Shown here piece after piece: positions 52,112 through 60,491 of a stretch of DNA of 64,000 nucleotides (its first letter is position 1; every line of letters begins with the position of its first letter). The notes under the pieces are model-generated. The model did not search any database and was not told the origin of the DNA. It was given only the letters and a program-made list of their open reading frames with translations. Location: the NCBI GenBank assembly GCA_051061015.1, contig JBPFEG010000029.1, positions 1 to 64,000 of the forward strand. Direction: 5' to 3'. This stretch comes from Methylomicrobium sp051061015. GTDB lineage: Bacteria > Pseudomonadota > Gammaproteobacteria > Methylococcales > Methylomonadaceae. Both the position numbers and the translations under genes were made by a program.

Positions 52112-53092
52112 ATGTTCGACCTAACGATAGAAAATAACCGTTTTACCTGTCAGCCTGGCGAGACGGTGCTCGATGCACTCTTGCGCGAAAAGGTCAACAT
52201 TCCGCACGGGTGCAAGGCTGGCGTCTGCCAGAGCTGCGTGGTGCAGAGTCTTGACGCCAAACCGCCGGAAAAAGCGCAGGGGGACCTGAAAGACACCCTG
52301 AAAAGCACCGGACATTTTCTGGCCTGCCAATGCCATCCCGAGCAGCCTATGACGTTGAGATTGTCCAAGGAGGCGGTTAGCTTTGCCGATGGCATGGTCG
52401 CCGTCAATGAACCCCTGAATCGAAATACCCATCTGCTGATCATCAAAATCAAAGAGGCGGGGCGCTATAAAGCCGGGCAGTTCGTCAACCTGCAACGTAG
52501 CGACGGGCTAACGCGCAGCTATTCGATTGCAAACATTCCACATGCGTCCGGCACTCTCGAATTCCATATTCGCTGCTTACCGGAAGGGCGTTTCAGCGCC
52601 TGGGTGCATCATAATCTGAAAGTTGGCGATTCGTTAAGGGTTTCTGAGCCGCAAGGCCAGTGTTTTTATATTCCAGACCGCAAGGAAGAAGGTATTCTGA
52701 TGATCGGCACCGGAACCGGTCTGGCCCCGCTAGCGGGCATTCTGGCCGACGCCCTGGCGCACAATCATTCTGGTCCGATCCGACTTTTTCACGGCAGCCG
52801 CGACCATGAAGACCTGTATCGGATCGATGAAATGCGCGAGCTTGCCGAACGGCACCCGAATTTTTCCTACACGCCGTGCGTTTCGAGCGGCCATGCGCCG
52901 GCAGGCTTTACCCGGGGGCGCGCGAACGAGGCCGCCTTAGCCGCACATAGCAGCTTGGCCCGCTGGCGGGTATTCCTGTGCGGCCATCCGGACATGGTCC
53001 GGACCACTCAAAAGCAGGCTTACATGAAAGGCGCCAAGCTGGCCGACATTTACTGCGATGCCTTTGTGACTTCGGCCGATACCGCGCTTTAA
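52112..53092 (+). CDS. 2Fe-2S ferredoxin/FAD/NAD oxidoreductase
   Basis: The 326-residue flavoprotein reductase has three parts. A plant-type ferredoxin domain comes first (HGCKAGVCQSCVVQ and LACQCHPEQP give C-x4-C-x2-C and a distal Cys). It is followed by an FAD domain (TRSYSIAN) and an NAD domain (MIGTGTGLAPLAGI). It resembles the reductase components of MMO (MmoC), phenol hydroxylase and CDP-6-deoxyglucoseen synthesis, and would move electrons from NADH to a partner. No oxygenase lies beside it; the truncated hemoglobin just upstream is the best candidate partner. AAGGAGG precedes the ATG. Confidence 0.85.
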   Translation: MFDLTIENNRFTCQPGETVLDALLREKVNIPHGCKAGVCQSCVVQSLDAKPPEKAQGDLKDTLKSTGHFLACQCHPEQPMTLRLSKEAVSFADGMVAVNEPLNRNTHLLIIKIKEAGRYKAGQFVNLQRSDGLTRSYSIANIPHASGTLEFHIRCLPEGRFSAWVHHNLKVGDSLRVSEPQGQCFYIPDRKEEGILMIGTGTGLAPLAGILADALAHNHSGPIRLFHGSRDHEDLYRIDEMRELAERHPNFSYTPCVSSGHAPAGFTRGRANEAALAAHSSLARWRVFLCGHPDMVRTTQKQAYMKGAKLADIYCDAFVTSADTAL

Positions 53093-53485
53093 ATCCTCCC
53101 TATCCCATTTACCGCACAGGGCCGGCCCGCCGCATCCCCCTTATTCCAAACCGTGCTTGTAGCGTATTCCTAAAAAATACCGCGCTATTCCATTCTTCAC
53201 TCTCATGCTTTTTGGGGCATAAAAAAATCTTTAGCCTTGAGCGTTAAAAGCAAAAAAAGCAAATTCACCCACAGACTTAAGCCACTCACGCTCTCACGAA
53301 ATCAACATGGCATAAGGCTTGGGCCATGACAAAGAGTCAATCAATACTTGCATTCACAAATGATAATGATTATCATTTAAATGAAGGCCGTGATTTGACC
53401 TCTCGCTGCTTTCGTTTGGCGCGCCTGCAACTCTCACTGCAGAACGCGCCGAACATTTTTTATTCTAACCCTAGCGAGGACTCTT
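53093..53485. other. Spacer with Fur site before the iron-uptake operon
   Basis: The 393-bp spacer holds a Fur box at 53358-53378 (listed separately). The part from 53093 to 53340 has short A-rich runs but no clear terminator or gene. Confidence 0.55.
53358..53378. promoter_or_regulatory. Fur box upstream of the hemP-tonB operon
   Basis: AAATGATAAT-G-ATTATCATTT is a perfect palindrome with 10-bp arms and agrees with the 19-bp Fur consensus at most positions. It lies 108 bp before the first gene of the iron cluster. Repression by Fe(II)-Fur under iron-replete conditions is expected. Confidence 0.85.
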
Positions 53486-53758
53486 ATGCTTGAACCACAA
53501 ACTGCTGCAAAGGATGAATTGCCGCTTCTGCATGCGGCAATGTGTTTGTCGATGACACAGTTTATCAATGGACATCAATGTCCCACACTGGCGCATAGAA
53601 TCGTACGTCAATTAAACCTGCTGCTGACTCATCCTGAACTGGACCCCGTTTCGAATACGCGCGCCATGTACCTGCAAATGCTCGAACATTGGCAAAAGAT
53701 CGCCGCGCAACTCCTGGCGCAGCGTCAGGCCCACAAAGCCGCGACCGTTTATCATTGA
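53486..53758 (+). CDS. Small protein of the iron-uptake operon
   Basis: The 90-residue protein has no signal peptide and is mainly helical (LLHAAMCLSMTQFINGHQ, AMYLQMLEHWQKIAAQLLAQ) with two cysteines. I do not recognise a family. It is the first gene after the Fur box and lies 9 bp before hemP, so it is probably iron-regulated. GCGAGGA precedes the ATG. Confidence 0.7.
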   Translation: MLEPQTAAKDELPLLHAAMCLSMTQFINGHQCPTLAHRIVRQLNLLLTHPELDPVSNTRAMYLQMLEHWQKIAAQLLAQRQAHKAATVYH

Positions 53759-53767
53759 TTGTAAACG

Positions 53768-53950
53768 ATGAAAAATATTAAAGAGCCCAGGTACAGCAAT
53801 ACGATCACTAACCAAGCTACGAACAGCGACAAACCCAAACTCAGCAGTAGTGTACTGTTCGGCTCACGGAACGAAATCGTGATCGTTCATAACGACGAAG
53901 AATACCGTTTGCGCATCACGCGCGCCGGCAAGCTGATACTGACAAAATAA
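53768..53950 (+). CDS. hemP: HemP/HmuP-like hemin-uptake protein
   Basis: The 60-residue protein ends in the conserved HemP core: VLFGSRNEIVIVHNDEEYRL then RITRAGKLILTK. HemP proteins accompany haem-uptake systems, and in some bacteria act as regulators of the haem receptor. No haem receptor is encoded in the window, so it may serve with a distant receptor or simply ride with tonB. It is in the Fur-controlled run. Confidence 0.85.
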   Translation: MKNIKEPRYSNTITNQATNSDKPKLSSSVLFGSRNEIVIVHNDEEYRLRITRAGKLILTK

Positions 53951-54030
53951 GATTCTCGTTAACGCCCATAAGCCAGCCATCCCGCATCGGGTAGTCAGCC
54001 ATCCTGAATTCCGATAGAGGAGGCACGGCA

Positions 54031-54897
54031 ATGCCCGCAGTTGTTCATAAAATCGATTTTTCCGCGCCCGCGGATCGCTCGAATGATTCAGGCCTTTTGA
54101 ATCTCGTCCACCGCAAGGTGATTCCTTTTGTTCCAGAAATCGCGCTCTTATCGATGCGACACCCCGTAGGAACGCTCCCGTGTTACCGGCGCAATGAAGC
54201 GCTAACTGCGGTGCTGTTGGTACTGGGCCTGCACCTGGCTGGATTTGTCTTGCTGCCCGCCGCCGAACAGGAAGAGTCTCTTACCGCACCGGCGCCGATC
54301 CAGGTCGCCTGGATTACCACGCCTCAGCCGAAAAAAGAAAACACGCCGCCCGCGCCGCCGAGGCAGCAACAACCGGTAAGCAAGTCCAAACCGAAACCGA
54401 AGGCCGTCAAGCGGGGAAAAGCCCGGCAAAAAGCCGTGTTATCCACCGCTGCGCCGGCAACCACCAGCACAACGGTGCCGATGGAAAACCCAACCAAAAC
54501 GGCAGCGCCGCCCGTAACGAAGACACCCGAAGCGCTCCCTGCCAAACCGGCAGCCAATACCGCGCAGCCACTCTCTTCAGCCCCTCATGCGCAAGCCGCC
54601 GACCAGCAACCCTTGGTCCTGCCGAATCTGAATGCCGGATATCTGGATAACCCGGCTCCCCGCTATCCCGAGGAGGCGCGCGAACGCGGCGAACAGGGCA
54701 AGGTTCTGGTGCGGGCGCTGATTAATGTAGACGGCACCGTCGCGGAACTCGCGATGAAGCGGAGCAGCGGGTTCTCCGACCTCGACCGCTCCGCCCTGGA
54801 GACCGTTAAAAAGTGGCGTTTCGTGCCGGCGCGGCGCGGCGCCACCGCCGTTTCGGCTTGGGTCGTGGTGCCCATTTCTTTTTCTCTAGAAGGATAA
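54031..54897 (+). CDS. tonB: TonB energy-transducing protein
   Basis: The 288-residue protein has a single membrane anchor (AVLLVLGLHLAGFVLLPAAE, about 63-83). A Pro/Lys/Ala-rich periplasmic spacer follows, then a C-terminal TonB domain with APRYPEEARERGEQGKVLV, INVDGTVAELAMKRSSGFSD and VKKWRFVPARRG. The N-terminal 60 residues before the anchor are longer than in E. coli TonB. It passes proton-motive energy from ExbB-ExbD to outer-membrane receptors such as the siderophore receptor at 56885. AGGAGG precedes the ATG; the stop is 2 bp before exbB. Confidence 0.9.
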   Translation: MPAVVHKIDFSAPADRSNDSGLLNLVHRKVIPFVPEIALLSMRHPVGTLPCYRRNEALTAVLLVLGLHLAGFVLLPAAEQEESLTAPAPIQVAWITTPQPKKENTPPAPPRQQQPVSKSKPKPKAVKRGKARQKAVLSTAAPATTSTTVPMENPTKTAAPPVTKTPEALPAKPAANTAQPLSSAPHAQAADQQPLVLPNLNAGYLDNPAPRYPEEARERGEQGKVLVRALINVDGTVAELAMKRSSGFSDLDRSALETVKKWRFVPARRGATAVSAWVVVPISFSLEG

Positions 54898-54899
54898 CG

Positions 54900-55598
54900 A
54901 TGAATACGACAACCCCTCTGCAACATTTTCTCGCTCAAAGCGGCGGCATCGGACAAGCGCTGTTCGTGATCCTGATCGCGATGTCGATCGCCAGCTGGTA
55001 TTTCATCCTGATCAAGGCTTGGCTAGGCATCAGGGTGCGCCGCCGTTCCGCGCGGTTTCTGCGAATGTTCTGGGATGCTGCCACGCTGGAGCAAATCGCC
55101 GAACGCCTGCAACAGGAAACGCCCGAAGAACCGTTTTCGCTATTGACCCGGCATGCGATAAATGCTGGCCGTCATCATGCCCGGCACGGCGGCGAGCGAC
55201 TGCAGGAAGCGGGATCCGCGTCCGAATTTCTGACCCGCGCGATGCGTCGGATCATCGACGAGGAAACTGCACGGCTGGAATGGGGGCTGACGGTATTGGC
55301 TTCGATCGCGAGTACCGCGCCGTTTGTCGGGCTGTTCGGCACCGTTTGGGGCGTTTTTCACACGCTGAATAATATCGGCCAAGGCGGAGCGGCTACCTTG
55401 GAGCAAATCGCAGGCCCCGTCGGCGAGACGCTGATCATGACCGGCCTGGGGCTTGCCGTCGCGATTCCGGCCGTGCTCGCCTACAACGCCTGCGCGCGTT
55501 CGAACCGGTTGGTGCTGGCAAAACTCGACGCCTTCGCGCATGACTTGTTCGCACTGCTGACCACAGGCGCCCTGCCTGCCGTCCAAGGAGAACGCTGA
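54900..55598 (+). CDS. exbB: ExbB proton-channel subunit
   Basis: The start is ATG 54900, after AGAAGGA, giving 232 residues; an open frame extends upstream inside tonB but has no ribosome binding site. The protein has the MotA/TolQ/ExbB fold: an N-terminal membrane segment (ALFVILIAMSIASWYFILI) and two later ones (GLTVLASIASTAPFVGLFGT and GETLIMTGLGLAVAIPAVLA). GTVWGVFHTLNNIG is typical. It forms the inner-membrane motor with ExbD for TonB. Its stop overlaps the exbD start by one base. Confidence 0.92.
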   Translation: MNTTTPLQHFLAQSGGIGQALFVILIAMSIASWYFILIKAWLGIRVRRRSARFLRMFWDAATLEQIAERLQQETPEEPFSLLTRHAINAGRHHARHGGERLQEAGSASEFLTRAMRRIIDEETARLEWGLTVLASIASTAPFVGLFGTVWGVFHTLNNIGQGGAATLEQIAGPVGETLIMTGLGLAVAIPAVLAYNACARSNRLVLAKLDAFAHDLFALLTTGALPAVQGER

Positions 55599-56026
55599 TG
55601 GCATTCGGAAGCTTCAATCAAAACAGCAATGCGCGCCCGGTCGTCGAGATCAACATGGTACCGCTGATCGACGTGATGCTGGTGCTATTGATCATTTTCA
55701 TGATCACCGTCCCCTTAATGACGCATGCGGTCAAGATTGATCTGCCGAAGGCCGCCAGCATCGCGCAGACGCAGGAAATCAAGCACATCGATCTGACGAT
55801 CGATGCGGAAGGCCACATCTTTTGGGATGCGGCCGCCGTCAGCCGCGATCAACTCCGGCAATACCTGCAACGAATTGCAGCGGATGCGCCGCAGCCGGAA
55901 CTGCATGTCCGCGCCGACCAGAATGTGCCGTACCGCAAAGTAGCCGAGGCGCTCGCCGATGCGGCCAAAGCCGGAGTTACCCGGATCGGTTTCATCTCCG
56001 AACCGGAAGCCTCTCTAATGAATTGA
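55598..56026 (+). CDS. exbD: ExbD proton-channel subunit
   Basis: The 142-residue protein has one N-terminal membrane helix with the proton-carrying Asp25 (INMVPLIDVMLVLLIIFMI). A periplasmic domain follows (TIDAEGHIFWDAAAVSRDQL, ELHVRADQNVPYRKVAEALA). It completes the TonB-ExbB-ExbD motor. AAGGAG precedes the ATG and translation is coupled to exbB. Confidence 0.93.
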   Translation: MAFGSFNQNSNARPVVEINMVPLIDVMLVLLIIFMITVPLMTHAVKIDLPKAASIAQTQEIKHIDLTIDAEGHIFWDAAAVSRDQLRQYLQRIAADAPQPELHVRADQNVPYRKVAEALADAAKAGVTRIGFISEPEASLMN

Positions 56027-56123
56027 CTTCACAGCCTCTATCTGCAGAGCAGAGACTGGGCAGTTTGCTTTTCCAGGACAAGAACCTTTTCCTCAAGCGC
56101 AACCAGTCTTGCTCCGTTATCGA

Positions 56124-56591
56124 TTAAAGCTGCGATTGCAGATAGTTTTCCAACCCTACCTGATCAATCAAGCCCAGTTGCTGCTCCAGCCAGTGCGTGT
56201 GATCGTCCTCGGTATCTTCCAGCATCGCACGCAGAATTTCCCGCGTCTGGAAATCACGCTGCTGCTCGCACACCGCAATTGCCTCGCGCAGCGCCGCGAC
56301 CACGCTGAGTTCCAGAGTCAGATCGTTTTTCAGCATCTCCGCCACGCTGCCGCCGACGTTTAAAGGATTGCGTTTTGCGACGTCAGGCGTACCTTCCAGA
56401 AACAAAATGCGCTTGATTAGAGCATCAGCGTGACTCACTTCGTCCTGCGCCTCATGATCGATCCGCTCGTACAGTTTAGCGAAGCCCCAGTTCTGATACA
56501 TTCGCGAGTGAATCAGATATTGATCGGCGGCGGTCAATTCACCGGTCAGTAATTGATTCAAATGCTCGATGACTTGCTGATTGCCTTGCAT
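56124..56591 (-). CDS. bfr: Bacterioferritin-like iron storage protein lacking the haem-ligand Met
   Basis: The 155-residue four-helix bundle is clearly of the bacterioferritin family (LTAADQYLIHSRMYQNWGFA, ALIKRILFLEGTPD, EDDHTHWLEQQL). Ferroxidase ligands are in place: Glu18, Glu51, His54, Glu94, Glu128 and His131. The haem-ligand methionine normally at position 52 is Val52 (HEAQDEVSHAD). A homo-oligomer would therefore probably not bind haem. It could act as a haem-free ferritin or as the partner of a haem-binding subunit, as in two-subunit bacterioferritins. The gene is divergent from the siderophore receptor and shares its Fur-box spacer. Confidence 0.88.
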   Translation of the reverse strand: MQGNQQVIEHLNQLLTGELTAADQYLIHSRMYQNWGFAKLYERIDHEAQDEVSHADALIKRILFLEGTPDVAKRNPLNVGGSVAEMLKNDLTLELSVVAALREAIAVCEQQRDFQTREILRAMLEDTEDDHTHWLEQQLGLIDQVGLENYLQSQL

Positions 56592-56761
56592 GCGCTGTAC
56601 TCCCGATCAATCTGACAAATGAAGCAGATGTCGCCCGGTTAAAAAATGTGGTACCCGTGCAACCTGCACTGTCAATGATTATAAGCAGTGCCGGTCACCT
56701 TCGGCAATGGTCGCGTCTATTTATCCGCTCGCGGAGCGCTTGACATCAATTCGGAGTTTTA

Positions 56762-56780
56762 TATAATGAGAATCATTATC
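56762..56780. promoter_or_regulatory. Fur box between bfr and the siderophore receptor gene
   Basis: TATAATGAGAATCATTATC matches the 19-bp Fur consensus at 17 positions. It lies about 105 bp before the receptor start and 171 bp from the divergent bfr start. It should repress the receptor when iron is plentiful; control of bfr is less certain. Confidence 0.85.
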
Positions 56781-56884
56781 ATTTGTATGCCAAGTTATCA
56801 CCCGCATGCAGAATGACAGATCGACTCAGCCACCCAGCGTTTCCCGCCAGGCAGCCACTACTTGCAAAATAATGGGGGAAACTT

Positions 56885-59062
56885 ATGTCCGAAATATCCA
56901 CAAAACGCGCCGCGCGCCGCTGGCGTGTCGGAACCTTGCTGCCTTTGGGCGCGGCGTTAAGCGGCATGGCGATGGCTGCGGATGCGCCGCCGGCGACCGA
57001 TGCGGATGAGGAAATCGTGTTGAAAGACGTGAAGGTCAAGGCCGCGCGTGATAAAAAGCCCGTCGCCTACAAGGCCGACACCGCCGCAACCGGCAGCAAG
57101 ACCCTGATGCCGATCCGCGACATTCCGCAGTCGGTCAGCGTGGTCAAGAAAGAATTGATACAGTCGCAAAACGCGTTCAACCTGCGCGATGCGTTAAAAA
57201 ACGTCAGCGGTCTGACAATCGCGGCCGGCGAAGGCGGACGCACCGGAGACTCGATCACCTTGCGCGGTTTTTCGGCCAATTCCGACCAGTATCTGGACGG
57301 CGTTAAGGAAAACGGGCAATACAGCCGGGATACGTTTTTCCTGGAACGGGTCGAGGTATTGAAAGGCGCCTCGTCGATTCTGTTTGGACGCGGTGCGACC
57401 GGCGGAGTGATCAATCAGATCTTCAAGAAACCGACCGGCCGGAATCAGGTGATCGGCGATTTTACTTACGGCACCTACGATTTCAAACGTTCCGCGATCG
57501 ATGCGGAAACCGTTTACGACAATATGTCGACTCGGCTGAACCTGATGTGGCAGGACAGCGACTCGTTCCGCGATTATAACTATAACAGCCGCTGGGGCAT
57601 CGCGCCGTCGTTCCAGTTCAAGATTTCGCCGGATACAGAGTTGTCGGCGAACCTCTTGCATCAGGAAGAAGACGGCGTATTCGATTACGGTGTGCCGATC
57701 TACAAAGGCAAGCCGGCCGACGTGCCGATCAATACTTACTACGGTTTTCCGGATAATCAGATGCAGGATACCGACGTGAATGTCGGCACGGTCGCCCTAT
57801 CGCACCGTTTCAATGACGAATTTTCGGTCAAGAATACGGTGCGCTACGGCGAGTATGACCGTAAATATTTGACGCATCTATTCGGCGCGGTGACAGACAG
57901 AGGGTTGGCGTCCACGGTCGCAAGAACCCAGGCATTGCGCGGCAATACCCAGGAAAACCTGTACAACCAGACCGATTTCGTATTGAAGAAACCGCTGTTC
58001 GGCTTCAACAACACGCTGATGTTCGGCGCCGAATTCGGCTGGGAGAATTACGATTTCAAATCGAAAAACTCGACCGGGGTGGTGTCGATCTCGATTTTCA
58101 ACCCGGTGCTGACACCGTCGGTCGGGGCGGGCCTCGCCACTGATTTCAGCGGCACGTTGGCGACCGACCGCACTACCGAAACCCGCACCTATGCCGGTTA
58201 TCTAATGGATCAGTTCGAGTTGACGCCGGAGTGGAAGCTGCTGGGCGGCGTGCGCTACGACGTGTTCTCGGCCTCGCAGAACGACCGACTGAGCAATGCG
58301 AACGACTTCGGACGCATCGACCGCCAGTGGAACCCGCGCGCGGGCCTCGTCTGGCAGCCCACCAAGGCGCAGTCGTATTATTTCAGCTACGGCACCTCGT
58401 TCAATCCGTCCGCCGAAGCCTTCAGCCTGGCCGCCAACACCGCCAATTTACCGCCGGAAAAGAACCGCAATTTCGAGGTCGGCGCGAAATACGATCTGTT
58501 CGACGGCAGGCTGTCGGCGACCGCCGCATTGTTCAGGCTCGAAAAGACCAATGCTCGCACCGCCTCGCTGTCCAATCCCGACCTGAACGTGTTATCAGGC
58601 GAACAGCGCACCGACGGCTTCGAGCTGGGCCTGGCCGGCGAAATCCTGCCGCGACTGGGTTTGTCGATGACCTATGCCTATCTGGATGCGGAAGTGACCA
58701 AATCGAATTCGACCGCGGTCGGCACGGTCAGCGGCCAGACCAAGTCCTTGCAGGACACGATTCCTATCAACGTGCCGCAGCACAGCGGCGTAACCTGGCT
58801 CAGCTACCATCTGACCGATGCTTGGGAGATCGGCGGGGGGGTGTTTTACGCCAGCGAACGGCATACCGACACGGTGAATGAAGTGACCCTGCCAGGCTAT
58901 GCGCGGCTCGATGCAGTGCTGGCCTATCATCAGAAACATTACGATGTGCAGTTGAACGTGTTCAATCTGACCGACACGGTCTATTACGAGTCAGGTCAGA
59001 CCCGTTCGGCGCTGCCGGGCGTGCCGGTGTCCGGGCAGTTGTCGGTAAGACTAAAATTTTGA
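56885..59062 (+). CDS. TonB-dependent catecholate-siderophore receptor, Fiu-like
   Basis: The 725-residue outer-membrane protein has a signal peptide (RRWRVGTLLPLGAALSGMAM, cleavage near AMA-AD). A TonB-box/plug follows: DIPQSVSVVKKELIQSQ, NVSGLTIAAGEGGRTGDSIT, ERVEVLKGASSILFGRGATG then GVINQIFKKP. The 22-strand barrel ends in a C-terminal Phe strand (GQLSVRLKF). These patterns are typical of siderophore receptors. The following PepSY and PiuC/YbiX genes copy the fiu-ybiX arrangement of enterobacteria, pointing to catecholate compounds. It depends on TonB-ExbB-ExbD and is probably Fur-regulated. Confidence 0.9.
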   Translation: MSEISTKRAARRWRVGTLLPLGAALSGMAMAADAPPATDADEEIVLKDVKVKAARDKKPVAYKADTAATGSKTLMPIRDIPQSVSVVKKELIQSQNAFNLRDALKNVSGLTIAAGEGGRTGDSITLRGFSANSDQYLDGVKENGQYSRDTFFLERVEVLKGASSILFGRGATGGVINQIFKKPTGRNQVIGDFTYGTYDFKRSAIDAETVYDNMSTRLNLMWQDSDSFRDYNYNSRWGIAPSFQFKISPDTELSANLLHQEEDGVFDYGVPIYKGKPADVPINTYYGFPDNQMQDTDVNVGTVALSHRFNDEFSVKNTVRYGEYDRKYLTHLFGAVTDRGLASTVARTQALRGNTQENLYNQTDFVLKKPLFGFNNTLMFGAEFGWENYDFKSKNSTGVVSISIFNPVLTPSVGAGLATDFSGTLATDRTTETRTYAGYLMDQFELTPEWKLLGGVRYDVFSASQNDRLSNANDFGRIDRQWNPRAGLVWQPTKAQSYYFSYGTSFNPSAEAFSLAANTANLPPEKNRNFEVGAKYDLFDGRLSATAALFRLEKTNARTASLSNPDLNVLSGEQRTDGFELGLAGEILPRLGLSMTYAYLDAEVTKSNSTAVGTVSGQTKSLQDTIPINVPQHSGVTWLSYHLTDAWEIGGGVFYASERHTDTVNEVTLPGYARLDAVLAYHQKHYDVQLNVFNLTDTVYYESGQTRSALPGVPVSGQLSVRLKF

Positions 59063-59106
59063 TGGTCGTGCCCTCTCAATCACCGATCAAACCCATGTGG
59101 AGAACT

Positions 59107-59805
59107 ATGCAGTTAACTATCGAACCTGTCGCTGAACCCCGTCGCAAAACCGGCGGCGGCTACCTGTTCCTGCCAAAACGCTGGGCGCGCGGCAGCTTCC
59201 TGAAATGGCTGCGCCGCACGCACGGCTGGCTCGGGCTTTGGGGCGCCTCCTTGGGGCTGCTGTTCGGGATCACCGGCATTTTGCTGAATCATCACGAACT
59301 GATGAAAATTCCGGCCGCAAAGGTCAAAAAGAGCGAAGTGCAGCTGGCGCTGCCGGAGCCGCTTCCTGCCGATCCAAAAGAGTTGGCGGACTGGCTCGGG
59401 CAGGAATTCAATCTGAATGCGCGCCATGCAAAGATTCTGCGCGAACCGGCGAAGACGGTGATCTGGAATGGCGCCGAGATTGCGCAGCCGCCGCGCTGGC
59501 AAATCACACTGCGCACGCCGCGGGAATCGGTGCAGGCCGAATACTGGCCCGGCAACCGTTTCGTGACCGTTAAACGCGGCATCGGCAATTTGTTCTCACT
59601 GCTGACCAATCTGCACAAAGGCGTCGGGATGGGCGTCGGCTGGACGCTGCTCGCCGATACCCTGGCCGGCAGCCTGATCGTGTTGAGCCTGACCGGCATT
59701 CTGCTGTGGACGCGCCTGCACGGCGGACGCCTTGCCGCCGCCGGGCTGGGGCTGGGCTCGCTCGGTCTGGCGGTCGGTTTTGCCTGGCAGGCTGTGGGAG
59801 GTTAA
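59107..59805 (+). CDS. PepSY-associated membrane protein
   Basis: ATG 59107 follows TGGAG at 5 nt (232 residues); an ATG at 59062 overlapping the receptor stop would add 15 residues. The protein has two clear membrane segments: GWLGLWGASLGLLFGITGILLN near residue 40 and LADTLAGSLIVLSLTGILLW near the end. They flank a periplasmic PepSY-like region (LPADPKELADWLGQEFNLNA). PepSY-TM proteins near siderophore receptors are thought to help in ferric reduction or periplasmic release. It is flanked by the receptor and the PiuC-like enzyme, so the three are likely one operon. Confidence 0.8.
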   Translation: MQLTIEPVAEPRRKTGGGYLFLPKRWARGSFLKWLRRTHGWLGLWGASLGLLFGITGILLNHHELMKIPAAKVKKSEVQLALPEPLPADPKELADWLGQEFNLNARHAKILREPAKTVIWNGAEIAQPPRWQITLRTPRESVQAEYWPGNRFVTVKRGIGNLFSLLTNLHKGVGMGVGWTLLADTLAGSLIVLSLTGILLWTRLHGGRLAAAGLGLGSLGLAVGFAWQAVGG

Positions 59806-59807
59806 GC

Positions 59808-60491
59808 ATGTTGATCCAGATTCCCGAAGTCTTGTCAGCCGAGGATCTCGCTCGATGCCGCGCCATCCTGATCGAAGCGGACTGGTCGGACGGCCGGATC
59901 ACCGCCGGCACCCAGTCGGCCAAGGTCAAACAGAACCTGCAATTGCCGGAGTTGTGCGAGGCCAGTCTGGCTGTCCGCCAGATCGTGCTCGACGCGCTGA
60001 ACCGGAACGCCCTGTTTTTTTCGGCGGCCTTGCCCAAACGGATCTTTCCGCCGCTGTTCAACCGTTACGAAGGCGCCTACAATACTTTCGGCAATCATAT
60101 CGACAATGCGGTGCGCTCCTGTGCGAATTCCGGCCTCCGGGTCCGGACCGATCTGTCGGCGACCTTGTTCTTCAGCGACCCCGACAGCTACGAAGGCGGC
60201 GAACTAGTGATCGAGGACACCTACGGCGAACACGCGGTCAAACTGGCGGCCGGCGACATGGTGCTGTATCCGGGCTCCAGCCTGCACCGGGTCGAATCGG
60301 TCACGCGCGGGGCAAGGCTGGCCTCGTTTTTCTGGATCGAGAGCATGGTGCGCGAAACCGAACGCCGCCGCTTGCTGTTCGAAATGGACATGGCGATCCT
60401 GGAACTGCGCGAAACGCAGGGCGACATTCCGGCGGCGGTGGACCTGACCGGTTGCTATCACAACCTGCTGCGAATGTGGGCGGATATGTAG
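59808..60491 (+). CDS. piuC: Fe(II)/2-oxoglutarate-dependent dioxygenase, PiuC/YbiX-like
   Basis: The 227-residue protein is a PKHD-type hydroxylase. The iron ligands are His97 and Asp99 (GNHIDNAVR) and His160 (SSLHRVESV), and Arg170 binds 2-oxoglutarate. The C-terminal helix (LLFEMDMAILELRETQGDI) is typical of the PiuC/YbiX group. These genes habitually follow Fiu/PiuA-type receptors, and their substrate is not established. It starts 2 bp after the PepSY gene. The pseudo-frames overlapping it on the plus strand are shadows. Confidence 0.9.
   Translation: MLIQIPEVLSAEDLARCRAILIEADWSDGRITAGTQSAKVKQNLQLPELCEASLAVRQIVLDALNRNALFFSAALPKRIFPPLFNRYEGAYNTFGNHIDNAVRSCANSGLRVRTDLSATLFFSDPDSYEGGELVIEDTYGEHAVKLAAGDMVLYPGSSLHRVESVTRGARLASFFWIESMVRETERRRLLFEMDMAILELRETQGDIPAAVDLTGCYHNLLRMWADM

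Noticed and set aside
58231..58881. Long plus-strand frame of 216 codons within the siderophore receptor gene
   Set aside because: High-GC shadow of the receptor gene; Arg-rich translation without domain similarity.
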